From Phaeosaccion multiseriatum (Eukaryota > Ochrophyta, other classes): a stretch of 64,000 bases of DNA. Positions 1-12,523 of the stretch are shown here, in pieces. Below the pieces are notes generated by a model. The model worked only from the letters and a program-made list of their open reading frames with translations, was not told the origin of the DNA and searched no databases. The DNA lies in contig OZ218955.1 in the NCBI GenBank assembly GCA_965112735.1, forward strand, positions 1,674,001-1,738,000, given 5' to 3'. Numbering within the stretch: position 1 is the first letter of the stretch; each line of letters starts with the position of its first letter. The position numbers and the translations under genes were made by a program.

Positions 1-3000
1 CTCCTCCTCCTCCTCCTCCCACTCCGCCTCCACCCTCCCCTTTCCCCCCTCCCCCTCCTCCTCCGCCCCCCCCCCCTCTGCCCTGCCAGGACGAAGACGG
101 ACCTCCTTCCGCATAGAGTCCGATCTTGGCCTTGAATGACCACGAGCGCTGCACGTCAGGCCGAGGCGTGGTGAGGTAATGGTCGCCGCCGTCGGCAGGA
201 GGGCCCAGACCGCACGCCAACACATCCGCGGCAGAGAAGTCATCGGCCAACAGGCAGATTTGCTGAAGCTCGCGTACCTTCTCCTCCTCCTGCTGGCGAC
301 GCTGGCCCTGCTGAATCCCCAACTGCTGCTGGTGCTGGCCGGGCCATGGCTGCGAAAGGTAGAGCGCTGGGGCGTGCGTGATGGTGGGCCTGCAGGACCG
401 AGAGGGCCCCTCCTCTTTCTCCTTCTTCTTCTCCTCCTCCTCCTCCTCCTCCTCCTCCTCCTCCTTCTCTCGTTTCTCCTTCCCCTCCTCCTCCTCCTCC
501 TTCTCCTCCTTCTGCTCCTGCTGCGGAGAATCCTCGCCCCTTCTGCTTGGCGGTGCCTGGGAGGAGTCATCCTTGCGCGGCGACCCCCCTGTGCACTCCT
601 CAGCAGGCAGGTGGCCCACTGTTGCTGCGCCTTCGAGACCCCCACCCTCCTCTGGTGGTTGCTTCTCTCCTCCGTCGGCTGTTGTAGGTGGTGCTAGATG
701 TGCATCCGTTGCGATTCGCTCCTGTCTGAGCGGAGTCACCTCATCAGCATCCAAACTTCCGCCGCTCTTTTCTACGCCCAAGCTGGCCAAGCTGGGAGGG
801 CCTGCTACGGTATCACCAACTCCTCCTCCTCCCTCTGCGGTTCCGGTGCCGCCAGAGGCTGGTTCGGGGGTCTCCCCATCCACACTCTCCACGCGACGTC
901 GCTTGGCAGGGCTTTGGCCGTCTCCGCTCTCTTCTTCATCCTCCTCACCACTGAGTGCTAAAGAGGCCCCAGCAGGAGAACAAGAGACACCAGCGGGTAC
1001 TGTGGCGACGTCATCTGGTGCCTTGTCATCCACCCCAGCTGCAGACTCGCCCACCTCCATCTCCTCCTCGTCTCCTCTTCCATCAACTGCCATCCCCTCC
1101 TCCCTTGTCTTCTTCTCGTCATCTCCGAACAGTGCATCCATATCGTCGTCGTCGTCATCGTCCTCGGCCCCCTTTGCCTCTTCCGAAACGTCAACCGCCT
1201 TGCGCAAACGCAAACATCGCTTCCGTTTGCCAGCCCCAGCCTTCCCCTTGGCGCCCCCCTCGGCCTTCTCTCCTCGTCCCTCCCCCATGCCCCCCTCCTC
1301 GCCTTCTCCTCTTGATCCCCCTCCCCCTCCCCCTGCCCCTGCCCTGCCCTTCCCATGGATCACAAGCTCTGGAAACGCAACCTCGCCTCCCAACATGCTC
1401 TCCTCCACCTCCTCCTCCTCCTCATCCTGCTCCTCGTCCCCAGAAGAATCGCTCGCCGCAAACACCCTGGGCGCTGCCGAGACAGAGACCGCAAAGGCTG
1501 GGACCGGACGGCTGCTCCTCCCTCGTAGCCTTGGCCGTCCTCGGCGTCGAGCCAGACCCAGCCCCTGGCCCCCCACGGGACGAAAGGGTGGGCTTTTAAG
1601 AGTCACGAGGGGCATGTAGTTGAAAAAGACGGCGCTCTGACGGCTGGCGAGCGTGGCATCGCTGTACAGCACAGGCAGTGGGCAAGATCCGCGAGGAGGA
1701 GCTGCTGCTGCTGCTGCTGCCGCCGCTGCTGCTGTAGCACCAACTGCTGCTGCTGCCGCGGGGCAGCGTTCTCCAACAGCCACCGTCACTGCCAGCATGC
1801 CCCTCAGACATGTGCTGCTTCCACGCACCTCGCACTTGCCCCCCTTCTCCGCCGCCGCTGCTGTAGGGGAGAAAGAAGAGAAGGGGGGAAGCATGACCTC
1901 TAGCTCGGTGTCTGAGAGAATCCGAACGTCGTCGCCAGTCAGCCACAAGCCCTGTCCCACGCCCACGCCATGCCCCAGTTGCACAGAGATGGGAGCAGCA
2001 GGAACAGGGGCCAAGGGGCCGCTGGGAGGGGCGCGAACAAAGCAGCGACCGAGTTTCTCTCCTTCGTCTCCATCTCCAGTCGCTGCTGTAGCTGAATCAC
2101 CACTTGCTGCTGCTGCTTCTTCTGCTTCTTCTGCTGCTGCTGTAGGCGGTGGAGGTGGTTGAGAAAGATGCCCAGCTCGGAGAAAGTTCCTCCCTCGAAT
2201 GATGACAGGAAACGTCGCTAAGGAATCTCCCTCCAGTCTGAGGGCGGGCGAGTGAAATAAGTTGGACAACATGAGATATCGATCGGACTGTATCGGTGAG
2301 CATCGTTCACGCTTTAACACAAGGCACCGCACACACTGCACTTTGTCTGCCCTCCCTCCGTTTCTCTTTTCTCACTCCCTCCTCATCTTCAAGTTTCAGT
2401 TTCAGTTCCAGTTTTTAAAGGCCTCATCATACATACATCATACGTAACATGCACACCTCCGCGTACCTTCGGTTGGGCGTGATGCTCTCCACCACCGGTC
2501 TGAGGCAGTCCAATGGGTCGCCACACTGGCCTCTCTCTTCTCCTCGCACGCCTCTTCGTATGCCTCCTCCAGCCGCCCCCCCCATCATGCCCTTGCCGGC
2601 ATGGCTGCGAACGCCGTTGCTCAGCTCCTCCTCCTGATTGATACTGCTGCTGCTGCACCTGCCCCTCCTCTGGACGACCTTCGGTAGCACCGCATCGAAT
2701 GCCACGCACGCCTCGGCCCCCAGCTCGTAGCCCCCCTCCTTGGTAGGGGCTGGCTCGAAGGAGAAGGGTGTGGAAGAGGGCACGCCCGCCTCCTGCCCCT
2801 GCCCTTGCTCCTCTTCCGCCCGTCGCCGTGAAGAAGAAGAAGGCGTGCTAGGGCCTTCTCTACCCTGGCCTTTGCCTTGGGTAGCTTGGTGGGCAGGAGC
2901 GAGGGCTTGCAGAGCCATGATGCACTTCCGTGTGTCCGCGAGGTGTACCTGTAAAGTAACAACCCGGATGGCAATGGATGGGGGGACAGCACAGTGACAG

Positions 3001-6000
3001 AGGGAGTACGTATATGGGTGGGAGTGCGCACAGACAGGCCAAGAGGAAAAGCAAGAGACAAGAGAGAGCACAGAGGAGGGTGAGAACAATCCATCCATCC
3101 ATCCATCCATCCATCCATCCATCCATCCATCCATCCATCCATCCATATCAATTCATGCATCCATTCATCCACCCACCCATCCATCCATCCACCCATCCAT
3201 CCACCCATCCATCCACCTATCCATCCTTCCTTCCATCCATCCATCCATCCATCCATCCATATCAATTCATGCATCCATTCATCCACCCACCCATCCATCC
3301 ATCCACCCATCCATCCACCCATCCATCCACCTATCCATCCTTCCTTCCATCCATCCATCCATCCATCCATCCATCCATCCATCCATCCATCCATCCATCC
3401 ATCCATCCACCTATCCATCCATCCATCCATCCATCCATCCATGTGTCTCTACCTGCACGAGATTGGCCAAGCTTGCCACGGTGAAGCTCAAGCCCTCGCC
3501 CTCGGCGATGAGCGCCAGAGTGAGCGTGAGCTCCAGCAATCGAGGCTTGCAGAAGTGGAAAGTTACCACCTTTGCCGCCCCATTGCCACCTCCTCCTCCC
3601 CCACCGCCTCCACCTGAGGCACTGATGCTACCGCTAATGCTGCTACTGCTGCTGCCACCGCCGCTCCCACCGCCTGTAAGCTTGGCGACGTCGAGTGAAT
3701 TCGAAGTGAGTACGATGGGACATTTGGACCGCTGCCGAAGGGAGCGCAGTGCGCTAAAGAAGCCCGAGTCCCCATCGAAGGTCACGTCAATCTCTTCAAA
3801 CAGGATGAGGGAGAGCCGCTTGTGCTTCTTGAGGGTCTTCTGCGGGCCCTGCAGCAGTGCCATCTGCTGCTGCTGTTGGTTGTCTTCCTGCTTGATGATG
3901 ACAACATCATCTTCAGCGTCGTTGGTCGCAAGCTGCTGCTGCTGCTCTTCTTCCTCCTCATCTTCTTGGTCACTTTCCTCCTCCTCACCCTTTCCTCCGG
4001 CCCTCCTCAGCCTCTTTCTCTTCTTCGCCTTGGGCTTCTTGGCCTTTGCCGACACTGCCAGTTGTGTCACCTTCGCGGCTGAAGCACCAACAGGTGCGAA
4101 GGCGTGATGGGTCTTGGTCTTTGTCGCTGCTGAGAGTGCGAGCGCTTTCTTTCCTTTCGATCCTTTTGGTCTACCCCGCTTCTTTCCCGTCCCCTTCCCT
4201 CCTCCTCCTGCTGGAGCAGCTGGCCCTCCTCCTGCTGCTGTTGCTGCTGCTGCCACTCCCCCACTGGCGCCATTGTTGCTCATTCCCATCCTCTTCGACT
4301 GCGATGCTTCGCCTGTGGATAGCACAGCAAGCCCGGGTTCGGTTGGCGCGGAGGACAAGAGGGAGGGAGGGCCGTTGGACTATTGCTGGGCTCACTCAGA
4401 GATCTGCATCCAGAGCCGGCCACACATACAAACATACACATATATACAAATAAAACACACACACAACTTCCCCTCACGTAGAGAGACAGCCCGAGCTCTG
4501 CTTAGGGAGCCGAAGCCCACAAAGTGAAGACTTGAAACTAAATTACGCACTCACTCACTCACTCACGCACTCACTCACTCACTCCATCAATCACTCACTC
4601 ATCTACTTCCTCACTCATCCACTTCCTCACTCACCCACTCCCTCCCTCTAATCTTCTGCCTACCCTACCCCACACTTGGGGGCATGCATCTTCGCCGCTT
4701 CGCCTCTTCGCATCTCTGAATCTCACATGTCACACGTCCCTCCCTCCCTCCCTCCCTCCGTCCCTCCGTCCCTCCCTCCCTCCCTCACCTACGGCCTTCA
4801 TAATCTCCATCCCCGAGCGGTGCTGTGCGGCGTTGATCTCAATGACTTGAAAGCCCAGGGCCTCTGCACAGGCAAACACAGCAGAGCTTTTGCCCGCCCC
4901 CACCGCCCCGCCCAGCAGGGCCATGTTCGTCATTGACACGCCCTCCTCCGGGAGGTACTATGGATTAGTAGAGTCGACCGAAGCAGAGGAGTGGATAGAG
5001 AAGGGGATAGAGCGGAGCAGAGCGAAGAGAGCAGAGCAGAGTTAGCGGAGAGCAGCAGAGCAGATAACATTCACTGCTCTAACCTCCTCTCTCTGATCCA
5101 TCCCAACCGCATAACCGCATAACCCCACCCATACACTGACATCGTATCCGTCGTCGCCATCGCTCCCGTTCCAGCCGTAACCGCTCTCAAAGTCGTCGCT
5201 GTCGTCGCTGTCCTCACCGCCACCCCACCCCCTTTTCTTCTTCTTGCTCTTCTTGTTCTTGGTCTTGCCCTTTCCTCCTCCTCCGTCGCTTCCCTGCTCC
5301 GCAGCGCTATCACCATCGCCGCCCCTCTCTCCCTTGAGCCGCTGCTTCTTCCAGTCCGAAAGCCATGTGTGGAACGCAGACACCGCAGCGACGTTACCGC
5401 ATACTTCGGCCGCTGCACGGGGTCGATATACTTCCACCCACATCTCGCTGGCCGGGCACTCCCGGCGCCTTCGGGGTTCGGTTAGACAAGGTTGGGAGAC
5501 AGATTAGGGTAAGGAAGGGAGGGTAGGGTGGGGTGGGGTAGGGTAGGGTAGGATAAGGTAGGGCAGGATAGGGTGGGAGACAGGGTAGGACAGGGTGGGG
5601 TAGGGTAGGGTAGGGTAGGGTAGGGTAGGGTAGGGTAGGGTAGGGTAGGGTAGGAGGAGTATAGGGTAGGGTAGGGTAGGGTTGGGAGACAGCGTAGGGT
5701 AGGGTAGGTAGACTAACTAGGGTCCGCAGAGGGATACAGAAACATGGGAAGAGCATAACGAATGTGCTTGAGATTAGGCTATCACCCACACACGCACACA
5801 CGCACACACGCACACAGGCACACACTGGACTGGCACGTCAGCACGCCTCATTCGTTACGTAATGCTACGTACCTCTTCCTGGCCCTCTCCATGAGCTGCT
5901 CGGCCTTCTCCTGCGAGTGCCCCAGCAAAGGGGCCAGCAAGCGCACAGCATCACGGCCGCTAGACTTCATGAGCTGATGTTCCCGTTCCGACGGCGGCGG

Positions 6001-9000
6001 CGGTGGAACGATCATGGGGTTGGGATTGGTGATGGGGGTGGTGGTGATGGGGGCTGCTGCTTTTCCTCCTTCTCCAGCAAGTCGGGCTGAGGAGGAGGGC
6101 GAGGACGTGGACAGGTTCGCCTCCGCTGCTGTACCACCAACTGCTGATGCTATTGAGGCAGACAAGGCGCTGGTGGTGGTTGCAGGAGGAGGTGTCCGGA
6201 ACAGGAGATCAAGGAGCCAGGGCGGAGCAGCCGCAGATGACGACCTTGTCCCTGGTCTTGGCCCAGACGAAGCGATGGCTGTACCGTTACCTCCCTCCTC
6301 GCCCCGCTTCAATTCCACAAGGTGTGGCCCCTCTGAGCATTTGCCACTGCTGCTGCTTCTGCCGCTGCGGAAGGCAGTGGCACCGCTGTCACTCCGCTTC
6401 TCTCTCATCTTGACCGGCAACGGCGGCGGACTCAAGGCAGCAGCAGCAGCAGCAGCAGTTGGTGATACAGCAGCAGCCGTAGGGGCACTGACACCTCTCT
6501 TCCCGCCCTCCTGCTGCCCCCCCCGGCCCTCCTTCTCCTCCTCCTCTTCCTGTCGTTGTTGCTGAAGCTGCAGCACATGAGAGACTGGCGGATAGACCAC
6601 GTCTGTCCACACCTTGTCCTTCCCGAACACCACCGCCCTCGCTGCTGCCGCTGCTGCTCCTGCTGCCGACGCACTGCCCGCTCCTCCGCCTCCTCCTCCT
6701 GATCCTGGACATGCAAAGATGGACGCGACATCCTTCTCGTCCTTGGCGATTGCACCTGTCCAGGAGGGGGTGTGGGGGGGGGATCGGTATGTATGTATGG
6801 GGAAGGATATCAGTAGTTCGTCGTTCGTTCGTCACTGTCCCGTCGCTTTGCTCGAGAGCTTGCTTACTCTCTCTGCCATGCCCACATACGTGCGCATCTC
6901 CTCACTCATTCACTCACTCACTCACTCACTCACTCACTCACTCACTCGCTCACTCACTCACTCACTCACTCACTCGCTCAGCCGGTTCAGTCAGTCAGTC
7001 GCGTCGCTCCATCAGACAGTCGGTCAGTCATTCTGTCGGTCAGTCAATCGCACACTCGTTCACCCCCTCCCTCCCTCTCTCCCCCCTCTCCCTCCCTCCC
7101 TCCCTCCCTCCCTCCCCACTGACTTACCGAGGCTCCTGGCCAGTTCCTTACTTCTCTCTCGCTCCTTCTTCGCCGCCGCTTTGTCCATCCCTTCGTGCTG
7201 CTTCTTCCTCTCCGCCGCAGGCATGAAGAATGAGTGTGCCACTGCAGTTGCTGGTACAGCAGCAGCAGCAGTAGAAGCAGCAGCAGTCTTCCCCCCCGCG
7301 CGTCCACCCTTCTTGGTACCTCGAGTAGGAGCGTCACTTACAGCAGCAGCAGCAGTTGGTGGTACAACAGTGGCGTCGTCGTCGTCCACCATGATCACTT
7401 CAGACTTCTCCTTACTCCCTCGGGAAAAGAAAGGGTGCGCCTTGCTACTGCTACCACTGGTATCTTTCTTCTCACTCCGTTTCTGAGCTTTGGCAGTTTT
7501 TGAGCTCCTGCTCTTCGGTGCGGTTTCGGTCTCCCCCGCCTTGTCTGCTTGCTTTCCCTTGTCTTTCTTCTCCTTCTCCTTCTTGAGATTCTTCTTGTCC
7601 CCTTTCTCTTTCTCTTTCGTACTACTCTTATGCTTGCCCTTGCCCGGTGAAGCTCCATCTCCTTCTACTCCTGCTGCCGCCCCTGTTGCTGCCGTATCAC
7701 CAACTGCTGCTGCTGGGGAGCCCCGTCCAGACGGTCCTCGCAAAAACAAGGCCATCCCCTTCACCTTGTCTTTACGTCCTCCTGTTTGTCCACCGAGGCC
7801 TTCTATCGCTTTCGTCCTCTTCCTTTTCCTGCCATCCTCACCCCGCGAGACACTGTCACTGCCGCCACCATCCACAATACTGACGTCACCATCCTCCTGC
7901 CCTTCTTCGCCGGCCTTCTCCTCCTCCTCCCCCTCCTCCTCCTCCTCCTTCTCCTCGTCGTCGTCGCCGTCGTCGTCATCATCATCATCTTTCTCCTCCT
8001 CCTCCTCCTCCTCCTCCCCCTCCTCCTCCTCCTCCTCCTCCTCCTCCTCCTCCTCCTCATCATCATCATCATCATCCACCTCATCCTCTTCCTCCAGCTG
8101 CTGCTGCCGCTGCTGTTTCCCGCTGCCTCTCGCTCGTCTCTTCCGAAGGTGGTGAATAGGATCCGCTGCAGGCGGGGGGGGTGAAGAAGGGAGCTCGGAT
8201 GAAGAAGGCGTCTCCCCCTTCTTCAGTACCTCCGCCCCCGCTTCCGCCTCCTCCTCCTCCTCCTCCTCCTTGTCCTCCTGTCCCGCCTCCCCTCCTTGCC
8301 TCTTCGGTGCCTCCTTCCCCTCCTTGCCCACCTCCTTCTGCCTCTGCCCCCCTCCCTTACCTGAGAGCATTTTTTTGTCCTCCTGCCTCGAGGTCGACGC
8401 TAGGCGTGTTCCTCCACCTCCACTTCGTTCATCCGACTTGCTTTGCGTCGTCTTCTTCTTCTTCTTCTTCTTCTTCTCCGCCTCTCCTCCCCCTCCTCCT
8501 GCTGCTGCTGTATCACAAAGTGCTGGGGGTGACGGTGACTTCGGGGATTTCTTCCCGAAGAGAGCGGCCCACCCTGCCTTACCACTCTCCTCTGTCCTTC
8601 CCTGCCCGCCCTCTTGGTGTTGCAGAGGCGAATCGACAACTGGCTCCTCTCCTGCGCCTTGTTGCTCTGTTCGGGGCTTCTTCTGCAAGCTCGGGGCTTT
8701 CTCCTTCTTCGCGGCTGCAGTGGTAGTCCCCCTCGAGCTGGTATCGACTGCCATCTTAACGCCTTGCCCTGTCTGCCCAACGCCCCCCTTTCCCTTCTCC
8801 TCCTCCTTCCCGTCTGCACTTCCGTCCTTCTCGTCCGTCCCTCCCAGCCCCTTCTCTGTTCTCTTCCACCCGCCCTCCTTCGGGGCAGCAAGGATGTCTT
8901 TCTGCCTGCAGTCTCCCTTCCCAAGGCCAGCGTCCTCCTGCCGCGTCGGCGGGGCGCCATCAGGTGGGCAGGAGGAGAGCGGCGAACCTTCAGCAACCGG

Positions 9001-9501
9001 TGCTTTTTCAAGACCGCTCTTGCGACTATCATTGACGATGTTCGGGTGGGAGAAGGACAGCGGCGTCTTCTTCTCTCCCTTACTGGTAGTGCTAATGCTG
9101 GTGATGGTGCTCTTCTTCGGATCTTTGCCCAGCCGCTGCGCAGAGTGAGCCAGAGTAAGTTGACCGCTGCCAGCACCTGGGGCAGAAGCCTGCCTTGCTT
9201 TCCCCTTGTCCTTGCGCGGCTTCCGCGGCTTCCCTGCCCCTTTCTCTCCTCCACTGTCACCACTTCTTGTCCCTTCTCCACCCTCCTCTTTCCGCTTCTT
9301 CTTTGGCTGTTGAAAGAGCGCGTGAAAAGCCGAAGCTGAAACAGATCCTGTTTTCCCTCCTTCTGATGCCTTAGCTGTCCCTCTCCCCTCCACTGCTCCT
9401 CCTACTCCTGCGTTTGGGGCGGCTGGGGCGTCTGGTCCATCTTCCATTGCGCTGTGTGGATTGGACAGACTAACGACAGGAGAGGGAAGGGGATCGAGCA
9501 T
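1..9501 (-). CDS. ATAD5: ATAD5/Elg1-like AAA+ clamp-loader large subunit, 3'-partial
   Basis: Large subunit of the RFC-like complex that unloads PCNA from DNA in the nucleus. Exons (phase-consistent): 7128-9501, 5873-6755, 5141-5468, 4789-4957, 3453-4312, 2467-2948 and <1-2237; at least 2444 residues, running off the window. The start is the first ATG (9501) after an in-frame stop near 9620. The N-terminal ~790 residues are acidic/lysine-rich low complexity. Diagnostic order: MWVEVYRP followed by [10 protein letters not shown], Walker [11 protein letters not shown] (~1211-1220), [16 protein letters not shown], an AT-hook-like KRGRPKG (~1295), Walker [10 protein letters not shown] (FEE instead of DEAD, as in animal ATAD5), sensor-like PIVLTSNS, then [13 protein letters not shown] and the WLxDWK segment separate it from RFC1. 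Donor of exon 5141-5468 is a weak GTCAGT. The C-terminal exon is mostly acidic low complexity but keeps the frame to position 1. Neighbour upstream is the co-oriented ubinuclein gene. Confidence 0.88.
3091..3443. repeat. (CCAT)n array with 114-bp internal duplication, in ATAD5 intron
   Basis: Tetranucleotide array in the intron between ATAD5 exons 3453-4312 and 2467-2948. The interrupted stretch beginning TATCAATTCATGCATCC occurs twice, near 3146 and 3260, so part of the array was copied as a block of about 114 bp. The apparent WMDG-repeat ORF here is not a protein. Confidence 0.9.
5521..5712. repeat. (TAGGG)n pentanucleotide array in ATAD5 intron
   Basis: Imperfect TAGGG/TGGGG array filling most of the 404-nt intron 5469-5872. 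It is G-rich on the + strand, so the ATAD5 transcript reads CCCTA. It resembles but is not a TTAGGG telomere repeat, and lies inside a gene. Confidence 0.92.
6430..6478. repeat. CAG/TATCACCAAC dispersed element copy, coding
   Basis: GTTGGTGATA (6458-6467) inside CAG repeats in an ATAD5 exon. On the coding strand it reads AAVSPTAAA. Other copies in the same gene read AVGDTAA (7695) and VGDTVAG (811); near matches lie at about 1735, 6130, 7353 and 8511. Confidence 0.85.
6903..7117. repeat. (CACT)n and (CCCT)n arrays in first ATAD5 intron
   Basis: On the transcript strand these read (GTGA)n and (GGGA)n. The GGGA part begins within about 10 nt of the GTAAGT donor at 7127. The intron is 6756-7127 and the join restores [15 protein letters not shown] in phase. 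Confidence 0.85.
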
Positions 9502-9798
9502 GGGCGCGGGAGCAACCCTTTGCAGGGACGCCCGAAGAGGAAGCTCTGCACCAATCAAATCTAACTTCCCCTCCACTACCGCTGACAAGTCTTCGGAGCT
9601 GTGCCCATGAGCTGACTACTCTTTCTCCTCTCCTCCCGACGCTGTGTTGTCTAATTTTTTTTGTGAATTCAAACACGTGCAAGTTTCAGTTTCAGGCTCC
9701 TTTCTTACCCTACTTTGGCTTAGCAAGGGACTTACAGTAAAAAAAACAACAACAAAAAGTGAAGGAAACGACGTTCAATCGACCCTTCCTTACCCACA
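9502..9798. other. Short gap between ubinuclein stop and ATAD5 start
   Basis: Co-oriented genes lie less than 300 bp apart, so this holds the ubinuclein 3' UTR and the ATAD5 promoter/5' leader. A copy of the GTTTCAGTTTCAG motif lies at about 9681-9697. No TATA box or poly(A) signal could be assigned with confidence. Confidence 0.5.
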
Positions 9799-12491
9799 TC
9801 AAGCCAAGTCCTCTCTATCGGCATGAGCCTGCTGCGCTCCTCCAACGGCTTCGCTCTCTTCGCTTTCGCCCTTCTCGTCAAAGTCTTTCCTATCAAACAA
9901 GGGGTGGGTGAACCCCTTCCCCAGACGGGCTTGACTGCCGCTCTTCTGCCCCTCCTTGGGTCCTGATGCTGCGGCTGGTGCTGCTGGCGGGGGGCCCACT
10001 GGTTGCACTCGAGGAGACACCTTTGATGCCGAGACATCCTTAGCTCCTGCTGCTGGTTGCATTCGAGGACATCCCTTTGACGGCTCCTTAGCTCCTTCCT
10101 TTGATGCTGTTGCTCCGGCTGCTGCGGCTGCATGCTTTTCCTGTGTTTTTTGACGCTACAAAAGAGTGAAAGAGAGACAGAAGATAAGAGGAATATAAAC
10201 ATAGAGAGAGAGACATCGAGAGGACAAGGTGAGAAGTGAGGAGGGGGTCTTCAGCGCCGGAGGCCCCAATCTGGAGGCAGGGGGGGCGCGAAAGTGAGAT
10301 GCTGTGCTTCCCTACACATCGCCTTGAGACCCCGCCTGCACGCCCCTGGGACCCCTCACATTCTTCGCTTGCCTCACTTACCGCCCTAACTCTATTCTTC
10401 TCAAGATTGTAAATGTGCTGAATGGCCTTCTCGTCGACGCTCAGATCCGGGGGGAAGAGGGCGGCGAGCTGTGTGCGTTTGAGGACAAAGAAAGAAAGAA
10501 GGAAAGGAAGGAAGGAAGGAAGGAAGGAAGGAAGGAAGGACGGAAGGAAGGAAGGAAGGAAGGAAGGGAGGATGGAAGGACGGAAGGAAGAAAGAAAGAA
10601 AGAGTCAGATCGTCTCATAATCGCCTCGGTTGTCCGCCAACATGCACACCATCGGGGAGGGGGAGAGGGAGGGAGGGCAGGGTGGCGAAACTAAAAAAGG
10701 CGCGATGGGCAGGAGGACAAGGAGGACAGAAAGACAAGGAGGAAGAACAGAGCCACACGTGGGTGGGTGCGTGGGTGAGTGAGCGAGTGAGTGAGTGAGT
10801 GAGTGCGTGAGTGAGCTGCATCGTACCTCGGCGAACTTCTTCTTCCTCTCCTTGTTCTCACTGAGTCTCTCGCAGTCCTCGTCGTCCCGCTTCTTGCGGT
10901 CGGGGGCAGACAGCTTCTCGCGGTGGGCGTTGGTGGCGTGCAACCACCTGGTAGGGGGAAGGGAGGAGGGAGGGACGGAGGAAGGAAGGAAGGAAGGGAG
11001 GGAGAGAGGGAGGGACGGAGAAAGAGAGGGAGGGAGGGGGTGGGGTGGGGGTAAGCCCGTGTGAGCAGGTGCGATTGAAGTGCACTGCTCTGCAGTGGTT
11101 TTCGCTCACCAGCTCACTCACTCACTCATCACCCTCTCCCCCTCTCCCCCTCCCCTCTCCCTGTCCCCTCTCCTTCTCTCTCCCCTCTCCCCCTCCCTCG
11201 CCCCTCCCTCTCCCTTCTCCATCTCCCCTCTCCCCCTCTCGTCTCCCTCCCCTCTCTCCCTCTCCTCTCCCTCTCCCTTCTCCCTCTCCCTTCTCCCTAT
11301 CCCCCTCCCCTCCCTCTCCCCTCTCCCCTCTCCCTTTCCCTCTCCCTCTCCCCTCTCCCCTCTCCCTCTCCCCTCCCCCTCCCCTCCCTCTTCCCTCTCC
11401 ATCTCCTTCTCCCTCTCCGTCTCCCTCACCTCTCGGCGGCTCTCAGGTGGTCGTGCATGCTCTTCCTCAGCGGAATGCTCCACAGAGACGCGTCCTGTGG
11501 AAGGGGGGCATCGAGGGGCGGCCAACGTCAGTCATTGTTGGTACACACGCGCACACAAGCACCACGCACACACACGCACACACACACACACACATACACA
11601 AGAAGGGGGAGAGATGGTTGGTAACACGAGAGCACCACGAGCCGTGTAGAGTGAGACCTCCTCCGCCCCCCTCGCCGTCCATCAGTCCGTCCGTCCCACA
11701 CCTCTTTGTCCTTGTCCTTGCTGGCACTCGCACTGTTACTCGCACTGGCCGCTCCGGCCGCCCCCGCCCCTCCTTGCTCGCCCTCCTTCTCCTTCTTGCT
11801 CTTGCTATGCGCCTCAAGCTGAGCGTGCAAGTGCTCTTTGAAGCTCTGGAGCGTGTCATCCCTCTCCTTGCGCGCCTCCTCCTGGAGAGGGGTGGGGAGG
11901 GAGGGACGGAGGGAGGTTAGGGAGGATCACAGGAGAGGGTGGAGGGAGAGAGAGAGGGAGGCAGCAGGAGGGATCACAGAGAGGGGGGAGGCGGGAGGAG
12001 AATTGACAGTCAGCTTCTACCTGTACCCCTAGTTACCTACCACACACACACACCCCCTCCTTTCCCAAAGTGCTTCCTACTAACCTCCAGGGCCTTGCAC
12101 TCAACGCGAAGCAAATTGTCCAAGATGGCCTTGTGCCCCATGCCCATGAAGGCCGACAAGCTCTCCAAGTAGCCCTGACTGCGGCGGGCCTGTGGGTGCT
12201 TGCCCCTCACGCTGGCGTCCATCTGATGCAAGGCCACGTCCAACGAACGCGGAAACACCTTCACCTTCGCCATCTTGATAGCAGCCCCGCCAACCTCGTC
12301 GTTACCCTCAGTACCGCCATCCCCCCCCCCGGCGCTGCCACCACTGCCACCGCTGCCGCCACCGCTGCTCTTGGAGGCCCTGAAGGTAGTGAAGGCCGCT
12401 TCGAATGTGGCAATGCTTCTCTTGGCCTCTTCGCAAGGCTCCCACTTGGTTGTTGTGTCTAACTTGGGTTGAGAATTCTGTCCATTGTGGT

Positions 12492-12523
<32 letters not shown>

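Noticed and set aside
2391-2420. Interferon-type response element
   Set aside because: GAAANNGAAA resembles it, but the organism is not an animal and no such regulator is expected.
2621-3484. WMDG and HPSI repeat ORFs
   Set aside because: Products of the (CCAT)n intron array. Only the part matching [10 protein letters not shown] and its downstream continuation is an exon.
4730-5443. RFC1 identity for the AAA+ gene
   Set aside because: No BRCT domain, the Walker B is FEE, and the MWVEVYRP/WLxDWK and [10 protein letters not shown] segments match ATAD5/Elg1 better.
5521-5712. Internal telomere or chromosome end
   Set aside because: The repeat is TAGGG/TGGGG, not TTAGGG, and sits between two exons of one gene in the middle of the window.
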